Of a DNA stretch of 64,000 nt, positions 23,001-35,000 are shown piece by piece; the first letter of the stretch is position 1, and each line of letters starts with the position of its first letter. This DNA is from Branchiostoma floridae (Eukaryota; Chordata; Leptocardii; Amphioxiformes; Branchiostomatidae). The notes under the pieces are model-generated. The model had not been told where the DNA came from. It searched no databases and worked only from the letters and a program-made list of their open reading frames with translations. The stretch lies in the NCBI RefSeq assembly GCF_000003815.2, contig NC_049990.1, positions 19,449,258 through 19,513,257 of the forward strand. Direction: 5' to 3'. Both the position numbers and the translations under genes were made by a program.

Positions 23001-26000
23001 CCAACGGGCTAAGCCGTCAATGTCATCTTGGATGGTTGGCGCACTGAGCACGTGTCGTGGCTCCAACAACGACAGGTCGTCGACATACTTGAAAGTGTCT
23101 GCTGTAGATTGATCGGCAGGAACCGCGTCATTCACAAGTACCAAGAAGATCAATGGCCCTAGCTTGGTACCTTGAGGTACTCCACATGTTAATGTCTGCC
23201 ATTCGGAAACTTCACCTTGGTACTTGACGCGCTGGCGCCGTTCGGTGAGAAAACTGATGATCCATGGAACGACAGACGGGCGCACTCCGAGCTCGATCAT
23301 TTTGTTGACGGCAGTTTGGTGATGGACAGAGTCAAAGGCCCGTGTGAAATCCGTGAGCACTAGTGTTGACACATGGCTTCGTTTGTCGGCTGTTTCCAGC
23401 AGCTTGTGTGTCAGGAGCGTAAGGTAGTGTGTGGTCGACCGGACACGCAGGGATCCATACTGGCGCGGGTCTACACTAGGAAGTATGTCCTTGAGACACC
23501 AGTCTGTAACGATACCTTCGCACACCTTGGCAAACACTGATGTCAGTGAGATGGGTCTTAACTTTGACAGACTAGGCGGCATTTCCTTCGGGACCGGTAT
23601 GACGTCCGCGTCTCTCCAAGCCTCAGGAACAACACCCTGACAGAGCGATGTGTTTATAATATCGCACAGCGGTTGGCTCAGCTCAAACGCGAACTCCCGG
23701 ACAATTCTGGGGGAAATGTTGTCACTGCCAGTAGCCTTACCGAGCTTTACCTGCTTAAGCCTGTGCCACATATCCCAGAAAGAGACAGTGGGTGGTGGGG
23801 CTGGGGCAGGCAGGTACGCTGGGAGATCCTGGAGCTGCAGAGGGGCCGGGCGTGTTGCTGTGATGCTGCTGCCAGGTGCACGTTGATGGCGTTCGCTACA
23901 GACTTGGGCGATGAAGACGGGACGCCGGGCACTTCAACACAAAGTTGTCCCTTGCTGCTATTGGTTAGCTCTTTGATGGCTTTGTACCATTTTCTGGGAT
24001 CAGCCATTTTAAGGTGCTCAATCTTGTTCTTGTAGAAGGCTTTCTTCGAGGACTGAATGGTTTTACTGATCTTGTTACGAAGGTGTTTCCACTTAGGGCG
24101 ATTCCCTTCTGCAAATGCCCTCTGTCGGTCTCTGATCAGAGTTTTTAGATGTGGAGTTATCCAGGGCTTATCTTGCTTGTGTATTCGTACAGTCCTGCTA
24201 GGGAAGAAACTGTCCACAGCACTAAGGAGAGTGGTGTAGAATGCTGAATACTTCTCCTGTGTGTTATCTGCACAGTACACTTCTTCCCACGTATGCTGAG
24301 TGGTCCAACATCCAAAAGCCCGCAAGTCTGACTAACGCAGGGGTCTCACCTGTTTCTTATGTGTCTCGCTACCGGTGAAAGGAGTTGGACTCCCCTCCCA
24401 GAAAACGCAGTTGTGGTCGCTGTCGCCAATCGGGGGACCTGTTGTTGGTTCTTGGTAGTAAGCGGCTAAGCAGTCAGACGCAAGTATCTGGTCGAGGATG
24501 GCATTGTCACGAGTCGGCACCTTCACGAGTTGTGTCAGTGAGTGCTGCAAACACAGGCCGCTAACATCCAGGCGGTTAAGCCTTATCGCCGAGGACAACC
24601 ACGCCGACGTCAGGGTATTGTCTGCGAATGTCATCAATCGACTTAGACAAGAAATCCAGTAATGCCTCTTCATGAGGTGAGTTGGGTGGATGGTAGACCG
24701 CACACAGAGCGATAGATGACACAGATCTCGGGAGCCAGTTGGGACGGATGTGCACCCAAACACACTCAAGTTCTATTGGGACGGCAATGTCTATTGGCTT
24801 CGAGGGAATATTCTCCTTAGTGTACACCGCGACTCCCCCTCCTCGCTTGTCACTTCTGCATTTAGAAAAGAGGTTAAAATCCTGTATGGATGTCAGTTCG
24901 GCTGGTAGCTGTGGAGTAAACCATGTTTCAGTCACAACTGCGATGTCAACACTGGTAGTGGACAGGATCGCTTGAAACTCATCAAGCTTGTTTACAAGCG
25001 ACCTGGTGTTGGTAAGCAGAATTTGTGGCATGTGCCGTGGCCGGTGGAATGTTTTCACCCATTGTTCTGTCCTGACAGGAAGCAGCTGGGGTACATGCCT
25101 TGATTGGATGTAATTAGCGGACGGTCTATTCCCAATGACTGTTTGTATGTGTCGTGCATGGTTCCTACCGGCTTTACATCCTCTAGGTCTGCTCCTCCAC
25201 TTCAGGATGCCTAGGCCATGCAAGGTCGATCTCAATTCTCGATTCAGGGGTGGGGATGCTTTCCGTACGCTCTGCAAATATCCGTCAGAATATCCCCAGG
25301 TGTGGTTAGCCGCCATTATTGCACTAGTGATGAAGACGCCAACACAGGCTAAAACGTTGTACAGCTTTAAAACTGGCTAGAAAACTCAGATCCATCCAGA
25401 AACAGCAGGGGATGTTCAGAACACATTCCAACGACGAAATATAGACTCTGGCTATTAAAACGGAGACTAGAAACACTTAAAAGGGCCCTTAGGCAGAGAC
25501 AGCAAAAATCATGCGGCTGCCTATTAAAAGCGCCACCTAACGTTCTTCAATACTACTTTTCAAATGAGCGCCTGGAAAATAACCGCTCCTTATGGTAAAT
25601 TTGAACCCCCCACTCTTTTCTGCCATTGGATACATCCTATCACATGACACAGCCGCTGTGTATGTATAGTATGCCGGCCCCAGACGGAGGCGCGCCGCAT
25701 GCGGTATGCGCGTACGAATTAACGCTGAATAAATTTACATCTAGCCTGCCCACGCATATCACAATAACCAAAACAAACACAAGCAACACGGGAAGACACT
25801 GCCTGTATGTCCAGACTGTTCTTTCTTGACGCTTGCTTGTAGATAAAGAAATCATTCGTACATTTACTTGTAGTAGAAATGCTCGCCGTTTGATAGTAAG
25901 AAAAATATCATGATTAAACACCACTCACTACACAAAAGTATAAGCTAAACCAAGGAGCTTTTAACGGGGGAGGTCTTCCCGTGTTCGCTTAAACTGCGCA

Positions 26001-29000
26001 GATTCAAAGATTAAACATGTCGTATGTTCAACAGAAATACGCAACATTTCATGTACGTTTTGACAACATATAAGCTAAAGGGGGGAGGTCTTCCCTAGTT
26101 CGCTTAAACTGCGCGGATTCAAAGATTAAACATGTCGTATGTTCAACAGAAATACGCAACATTTCATGTACGTTTTGGCAACATATAAACTAAACGGGAG
26201 AGGTCTCCCCTAGTTCGTTTAAACTGCGCGGATTCAAAGATTAAACATGTCGTATGTTCAACGGAAATACCTAACATTTCATGTACGTTTTGGCAACATA
26301 TAAGCTAAAGGGGGGAGGTCTTCCCTAGTTCGCTTAAACTGCGCGGATTCAAAGATTAAACATGTCGTATGTTCAACAGAAATACGCAACATTTCATGTA
26401 CGTTTTGGCAACATATAAGCTAAACGGGGGAGGTCTCCCCTAGTTCGCTTAAACTGCGCGGATTCAAAGATTAAACATGTCGTATGTTCAACGGAAATAC
26501 CCAACATTTCATAAACGTTTTGGCAACATATAAGTTAAACGGGGGAGGTCTCCCCTAGTTCGTTTAAACTGCGCGGATTCAAAGATTAAACATGTCGTAT
26601 GTTCAACAGAAATACGCAACATTTCATGTACGGTTTTGGCAACATATAAGCTAAACGGGAGAGGTCTCCCCTAGTTCGCTTAAACTACGCGGATTCAAAG
26701 ATGTCGTATGTTCAACAGAAATACGCAACATTTCATGTACGTTTTGGCAACATATAAGCTAAACGGGGGAGGTCTCCCCTAGTTCGCTTAAACTGCGCGG
26801 ATTCAAAGATTAAACATGTCGTATGTTCAACAGAAATACGCAAAATTTTATATACGTTTTGGCAACATATAAGCTAAACGGAGGAGGTCTCCCCTAGTTC
26901 GATTAAACTGTGCGGATTCAAAGATTAAAAATGTCGTATGTTCAACAGAAATACCCAACATTTCATATACGTCTTGACAACATATAAGTTAAACGGGGGA
27001 GGTCTCCCCTAGTTCGATTAAACTGCGCGGATTCAAAGATTAAACATGTCGTATGATCAACAGAAATAAGCAACATTTCATGTACGTTTTGGCAACATAT
27101 AAGCTAAACGGGGGAGGTCTCCCCTAGTTCGCTTAAACTACGCGGATTCAAAGATTAAACATGTCGTATGTTCAACAGAAATACGCAACATTTCATATAC
27201 GTTTTGACAACATATAAGTTAAACGGGGGAGGTCTCCCCTAGTTCGCTTAAACTGCGCGGATTCAAAGATTAAACATGTCGTATGTTCAACAGAAATACG
27301 CAAAATTTTATATACGTTTTGGCAACATATAAGCTAAACGGGGGAGGTCTCCCCGTGTTCGCTTAAAAGTGCGCGGATTCAAAGATTAAAAATGTCGTAT
27401 GTTCAACAGAAATACCCAACATTTCATATACGTCTTGACAACATATAAGTTAAACGGGGGAGGTCTCCCCTAGTTCGTTTAAACTGCGCGGATTCAAAGA
27501 TTAAACATGTCGTATGTTCAACAGAAATACGCAACATTTCATGTACGTTTTGGCAACATATAAGCTAAACGGGGGAGGTCTCCCCTAGTTCGCTTAAACT
27601 GCGCGGATTCAAAGATTAAACATGTCGTATGTTCAACAGAAATACCCAACATTTCATAAACGTTTTGGCAACATATAAGTTAAAGGGGGGAGGTCTCCCC
27701 TAGTTCGCTTAAACTGCGCGGATTCAAAGATTAAACATGTCGTATGTTTAACAGAAATACGCAACATTTCATGTACAGTTTTGGCAACATATAAGCTAAA
27801 CGGGGGAGGTCTCCCTTGTTTGCTTAAACTGAGCGGATTCAAAGATTAAACATGTCGCATGTTTCACAGAAATACGCAACATTTCATATACCTCTTGGCA
27901 ACATATAAGCTAAACCGGGGAAGCCCCCCCCCCCTTCTTTGCGTAAACGGCGGTTTGAAATAGATTACAGATGCCGTATATTCAACAGAAAAACGCAGCA
28001 TTTCATGTAACGTAAGAGAGCGCATATAAGCTAAACGTAAGAGGTATTCCCTGTTCGAATCAAAAATTGCGCACAGAAAGATCGAATACGCCATATGCTT
28101 TCGGAACAAACAACATAGAAGAATATTGTATTTGACTTTTCTGAGGTATTAACATAACATTTTGTCCCGGAAAACGCAATTGTCAGTTTTGACAGTAAAT
28201 CTTGCCACTGTTTTAGAACAGATGACGCAATGCTTTATCAAACGCCAGACAAAGGCTTATTATATTTGACATAGCCGAGGTAATTTTGGTAAACAGATCT
28301 AGAGAAACGGTATTTCTCAGTTTTATATTTAAAAACTTGAAATATTACCACTGTGGTAAAACAGTAAAACGGATGATTTTTTATAACTTTTGAGACATTT
28401 AAGTTGTCTTTTCGGCATACTAAAATACATGTAAAATTCACGTAAAGAAACACGACAGATTAAGTTACATTTACAAACGCTGAAATCTTACGTAAAGGCC
28501 AGATGTATGTTTCCGATGCCTTTAATAGATCTTAAAATCTTCTGAAATATTTCTCCGCCTTTAAGGTTTTTATGCGTATCTCTGAAACTTTGCTTAAATA
28601 GTTGTTTTCGTGCTGTGTTGTTTTTAATTTGTGCAGTGGCATTTGATTTTAACCCGCTTCACGCCTGACAATGCAAGTAATTATACGTTAAGCTATGGGC
28701 ACAACCCGCCGTACGTGTTATTTGTCAGTACGTTTTTTTTTGGATGCCGCGTCCGCCACGTCTATCTGAAAACGTGAGGAAGGAATATCAAGAGCGGGAG
28801 GGTGCACGTCTCAACTCACGTCACTCGCACGGTTACACACGCCAGGTGTAAGAATGTGGTCTGCACGCCACGTTTGGCCAAAGTGGTTGAGTGAATTGTT
28901 CGATGCGCAAGTGGTAATTGAGTTGTTCGTACGATGTTTGTGCGATTACCACAATGTCATGCAACGCGTCGCCCGTACTGGCTCGTACAGGGGGTGAATC

Positions 29001-32000
29001 CGGAGCCCCAACGCAGAGAAAGATTTCCATGCACGTTATAAGTGCTACGGCGTGTCTGCGTGCTCTCAAATCCGTTGGATAACGTACGATTTCGTAGTAC
29101 GGAGGTGGTACTGACCACCAACGGATCCCAAAATATTGCCCACGTATTTGTACGTAGACAGCACGCACGGCGGGTTGTGCCCTTAGCTCTAGGGAATATG
29201 TCAAATGGAAATATGCTTGCTTTACCTTTGTACTTAAATGGTTATAAGTCCACTTGACTGATAACGACAACAGTCAAAACTGTTGTCTTCCGATAGTTAT
29301 TGATTTTTGGAAGTGGAAAATGCATACCACTTCACATTACAGTCAAACCTGTCTATAGCGGCCACTCAAGGGACTGGTCAAAATTGGCCACTATAGAGAG
29401 GTGGCCACTATAGAGAATATGCTAATTAATTGACCACAAGCAATAAGTTACACATGGTTTTAGTACCCACTGATCTTTATTCACATAATACAGTACTGTA
29501 CATGTACTGCAATGATTTTACACTATATGTATTAAGAAAACAAAAGCTATAAAAAGTTTTAAATGTTCTACAGTTGATATTGTCTGAAGAGACCGGTATC
29601 GTCATATTTCTTTGATCTTTCGTCTTGTATCCTTTGATACTTCGCCGTCCGTGTGTTCCCTCCCGCGTTCACACGTCAGGTTCGCCCATTATGCTAATGT
29701 GGTACTCACAAGAAAAGTCTCGTCATTTTAGACTTATCTCTTAATAAATGTAAGAATACAATCCACCATAGTCTGAAGTTCATATCATTTTGTCTTTGTA
29801 ACAATTCATTTAGAAAATTTTTGTGATAAAAATTAACCTAAGCGATAGTGTATTAGAACGTTGCTTTAACGCAATTTACCTCTGTAATATTGGTGTCGTC
29901 TATTGACCTTATATGACCTCGTTTGTCGGCGGGTATGGGTAGCGCCAGTTTACGAAGTTTTGTTTTGAAAATAAATCAAAGAGGTTTTAAATCCGGCGTA
30001 GGGTGACGATACGGCAGTTGTATATGGCCGAACGCGTGCCGAAACATAGATCAGCGGTCCGCGTGGCCGTAATCGGCAGTGTTTTTGTACCTGCGGGACC
30101 GGAAATCGTGTGGCCGTGGCCGCGTTGGACAGGTGGCTGCTAAGCCTATTTCTTAATCATTACGAATCCAAGGGACCGACAAAAAGTGGCCACTATGGGC
30201 AGGTGGCCGTTATGAAAAGGTGGCCGCTAATACAGGTTTGATTGTATATCATAAAGTACCCACAGGGTGCATCAAAAGGGCGAGTGCTGCAAATAGTCGG
30301 CTGCTTATGTTGAGTTTTATTGAGTTTATTGTGATATATATATCTATGCCCTTTAGCTCCGATAGAGCTAATCTTCCAGGGCTCATACAATAAAAAACAT
30401 ACAGTATAGACGTATATACAAATACATGATCAGATACAATTATGACAGAAAGATACAGATAAGACTTACATACAAACAGATACACAGTCTAGAATCATTA
30501 AGTGAGGTCAGAGGGCATACTAAAATATACACTAAAAAGCGCTATGACCTGTAAAATTGGTATTTCATCCTCTTGAAAAATCGCGTGTCAGAGACAATAT
30601 TATCTATCTGTATATAAATTTCTAGGTAACGAATTCCACAGCTTTGCCGATCTATGAGTAAATATTTTCCTCCCACTGTTGTACCTAGGATTTGGTCATT
30701 TACAATCATGTAATAGATGGCTAGTCGAGTGTCTTTAACATGCATGGCCTGGCACAAGAGATTTATTAATCTCCTGTGGCTCACTTGTTAGGCCATGTTG
30801 GTTTGATGATATAGATGACATCCACGTGCGCATCAATTAAAAAAAAAACTAGAAGGGATGGCAATTGCTTGATAGCAAATACAGTACAGTTAAACCTGCC
30901 CGAGCGACCACCTCTTCTCAGCGACCACCTGGCCATTTCGACCGCTTTTTCTCGGTCCCGATTTTTTTTCCTATTGACGTAAGCATTAAGTGACCTTTTC
31001 TCAACGACCACCTGGCCAACGCGACCGCGACCGGCCCAAATTGGGCCCCTTAACGACCGCATCATTTTCAAAATTGAGGTTTTCATAGATTTTTGATGAT
31101 AACTAGCGCGATTTTGTGCCGAAATCGACCAGTTTGCGACGGATTTTGACTGCCATTACGATGTTATGTTTAGAATAAAGATTGCGGCGGTCAATGGGTG
31201 GGTCAATGGGGCAGTCTACTGTAATATGGGAGGAAAGTTCTAAGAAAGATCTGTGTAGCTCATACCTTTAAAGAAAGATCTGTGTGAGTGCTTTTGTCCA
31301 ACTGTACTGTACATTCACCCTTGGGTAAGTACGCTATTGGGACGTACCGGGCATAGAATTCGAAAGGTGCACCGTAGTTATTTCAGATACGGCCATCAAG
31401 AACACAGCGACGCATAAAGGCTTGTATGGTAACTGACAGCATCAAAGTTCCCTTACTGTCTAAAACGTTAGTGTACAAATATTATACTGTATCGTATAAA
31501 AGCTGGGGTTAAATTTACAATTTACAGTGTGTGTGTTGTATTTGACATGAAATACCTCGCTTCTTTGCGTGCGTGCATTGTGCTTGCTATTTGCCATTAA
31601 ACACAACGGAAACCGTTATACTTTGCATAGGGCATTTTTTGAGTCGATACTCTTCTCAGCGACCACCTGTCCAAATCGACCGTTTTTGTCCGGTCCCCCG
31701 GGTGGTCGTCTTGGGCAGGTTTGACTGTATATTTCAGCCATTTCCCGCCCCATTCAACAACGGACATTTCACAATCATCAAATATGGAATCATTTAACAC
31801 TTATCCTTTTAAAAAATACTTATCACACAAGCTCAAAAAATAAATTAAAAAAAATTTCTCCCGTGCACGAATAGACTCTTTTAGCTAACCCCGTGTAAAA
31901 GGTACAATAGACCAATCCAAAAACACTTCAATCCGCTAAAATGATGGAATCTTGGGTGATCACTGGTCCAAAACCATGTATGGACTGGAATATAACGAAG

Positions 32001-35000
32001 AAAGAAGCAGAAACATTACGAATATGATATGTCGCATCATACCTGTGACCATGGTATGGCTGAAATATAATCACAAAGACTACTTTTCTCAGTTTACGAA
32101 CCAGGTCTCAAATACGCCTCGTTTAGTTCGCGTATTTCAGGTCACTGCGCCTCAGCGGGTAAAAAACGTGATGTAATATTCTGTACTGAATTAATATTCA
32201 ACGAAATATAGCACTCCCTTCTGGATCTAGGACTCTTTTTTTTCTTTATAAGCCATGATCTAGAATTATCTTAAGATCTTGGAACACAGTCACCCACTAA
32301 AGAAAAGTGGTTATGGCGATGTAAAACACCGTGTCTGTTCAAATCAATTACTCTGTGTAATTACATAAAGATTAATCACTTATCATCACTCTTTGTTTTT
32401 AGTTGATGGCCAGACGACGCCGTCTTTAACAGGTGACTAATTTTGTCATTATAATCAATATTTAGATTGAACTACCTCAATTTAACCATATCATCGTATG
32501 TCGGAGTGTAGCATGTGAAATATAGGGTAAAAAATAAAGTGAAGAGAAGTCGATAATAGAAAGATGACCACTGTCAATGTTCAATCGTTTAAAAAAAAAC
32601 TGTAGTATATTTTACCATTGCAGCCGTACCATGCCCGGCGTTGACGGCCCCAACTAACGGGGGACTGAGTCCTCCCGGACCGCACGTCTACCCAGACAAT
32701 GTCACAGTCACCTGCAACTCGGGATACCAACTAAACGGAGTCTCTCCTGTGACGTGCCAAGCTGACGGAACATGGAGCAACCCTGTCCCAACATGCACTC
32801 GTAAGATAACCTTCGACTAATTGATATTTGCAACAATGCGTAATTTATTAACATTTACCCTTTATTATCTTGCATTACTGACATGTCTAGAAGCAATTAT
32901 GAATTAGCGATGTAGATAATGTCTGAATCACCAATAGGGAATGCTTAATTAATGAAAGAGTTTCTTTAATGTTTTGTATGGTTACTGAAGTGAACTGTAT
33001 GGTTACACAGCGACAGTTCAAGCACCAGTCGTAACCACTACTACCACAACCGCTTCTACAACACGGCAACCCTCCACCGCTTCAGCCACATCGCGATATC
33101 TAACCACTTCTACTTTGACGTGCCTTAAAGACGATCTACCGACAGTTACAAACGGCTTCTTCGGTGCATGTTCCGTCTCAGCCGGCGTGAAAACATGTCC
33201 TGTCGTCTGTAACGACTCCGGTTTGAGTCCGTCTTTGCGCAGGATCCGGTGCCAACCGGATGGACAGTGGGAGGGCGGGGTTTATGTTTGCAATAGTAAG
33301 TACTTCTCATCTCTCTTGTAACTTTTATCTCAAAATGTTTTTTCCATGTATGAATGACTTTGATTGCCAACGAATAGTATCCCTAGTATAATATTCAAGG
33401 AATATTTAAGTATAAAGGGCTTCGCGATGAAAACAAGTACTTAAAAGTATGAAGATGTCTAAACAAGAACGCAGTGATTTATCGGCGTCTTGAATATTTG
33501 CATGGGAAAAGTTGAACTAGAGGGGTATAATTTTTTTACCCGACCCTCTGAGGACCGGCCCTCCCCCGATAAATATCCACCAGTTCCTAACAGGTGTTTT
33601 CTCATTTTTGAACAGGAGGGCGTTTGCCACTCAGCGTATCCAGATTGGTTAGTTTCAGCATTCCTACTGCCCCCTGTTATTACAGCAACGAGTTCGAACA
33701 CACTATCACATCCAACATGGTGTATCACTTCGGCCGATGGGGCGTCTGTTGGTACGCCAGCCAAAACTCTGTACCCCTCTGTGAGTCCAGTAGTGACGGG
33801 ACCTTCCCAAACATCAGAGTCTCTTGTCAAAACAACTCTCGCAAGAGGCGAGATTTGAAGAACGTGAGTTGGCTCATGACACCTCGCGAGAGCTCTGAAT
33901 CTGTCATTCATCTGACGTCAGATAATTTGCCCAATCAGGCTCTTAGGGAGGCTGTAGCTTCGCCTGTCAAAAAATCTAAACCAGCCAAAGACACGGTTGA
34001 GAGTATTGTTATCAGAAAGTTAGAAGGCAAATCGCAAAAACGAAGAATGATACGAGATGCAGGTGGAATAGACGTTTTGCTGAAGATGAAAACCATCATA
34101 GCGGCAAGCTATTCGAGCAGTGTTCACCGTGCTGAGTTACGACTGCAAAACGTCATTGATGTCGTCAGAAGAAGAGTGTTTTCCGGGGACATAGTCGTCC
34201 GTGTCAATGACGTCACCTACACGGCTGATTCCGAGTCCTTCTCGTCTACAGAAGTGACTGTAGAATGTCCATCAGATACCGAGAAGCAAGGACACCTATG
34301 CGGTAAGCCTTTTTCTGTGTGGTTTTGTTGCAACTATACTAGTATGTTAGGCAGCTTTTTTCCCCACCATTGTCTTCAAACATAAGACTATAACTATTCG
34401 AAAACTTATATGAAATGTAAGATACAATATAGTAATATAAAAAGATTAGTTAAAGTAACTTAAATACACAATAGCTGATAGATTTAAACTTATACATGTA
34501 CTTCTGATCAATCATTTCCATGAGCAAGCTATATCATTAACTTTACGTTTCTATTCACGTTGGTGTAATTTTGATAAAACAATATATACATGTATGGCGA
34601 CATTCTATTCCACAGTTGAGATATATAGGAGACCGTGGCCGATTAAGACCGCCATGATTGCAGGTAGTCTGGCCGGATGTCTAGTCTTTGTCATCGCCGT
34701 GGCTATGGGAATCAGCTGGTGCAAATCGAAGAGACGACAGAGGCCAATTACGGGACAGGGAAACTCTCATCTCATAACCACTTCAGTTAACAACCCCGCC
34801 CTCGAGGAACCAGTATATGACGGTAAGTCAGCATCAAGTATTCGTGTTGTAATAAAAAAGATGTTTAACTCCTTTTCTTCCTACTGTACCAGTACCATTG
34901 ATCATTCTTGAGTTGTGGCGTATTGATGGTGTGTTTTGCCCGAAACCCAGGACATTCCTTGACATTCCGCCGATTACACACCTTTAGCAAAGGCACTTAA

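Larger units (their letters stand above)
22154..25380 (-). mobile_element. CR1-like non-LTR retrotransposon, disabled
   Basis: Reading the minus strand, an apurinic-type endonuclease frame starts near 25316 (LLTNTRSLVNK, TETWF, RGGGVAVY, YHPPNS). A linker and reverse transcriptase follow to 22341, and the 3' end is a short trinucleotide run (22154-22182), as in CR1/L2-type LINEs. Three lesions are visible: a frameshift in the GDFN endonuclease motif near 24585, an in-frame TAG at 24333-24335, and a frameshift near 23845 before the RT. The element lies inside the CACTA-like unit and is younger than it. Confidence 0.85.
20520..28617. mobile_element. CACTA/EnSpm-like element, 8.1 kb, nested with other repeats
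   Basis: The left end CACGGCACGAAAAACGG is matched by the inverted right end CACAGCACGAAAACAAC. ATTTAAGCA follows inside both, with 21 of 27 positions equal. TTG flanks both ends, as in a 3-bp target duplication. CACTA elements begin with CAC, make 2-3 bp duplications and carry subterminal repeats; all three are seen. The unit with GTTGCCTTTCGGCAGCTTA near the left end has a same-orientation relative at about 28400. A transposase is not evident. A LINE and a minisatellite account for much of the interior. Confidence 0.6.

Noticed and set aside
25935-28060. CRISPR-like regular repeats
   Set aside because: The whole 115-bp unit repeats without unique spacers, and the context is eukaryotic; it is a minisatellite.
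28833-29270. 145-codon minus-strand frame
   Set aside because: It lies almost entirely inside the 486-bp TIR element and has no recognisable domain.
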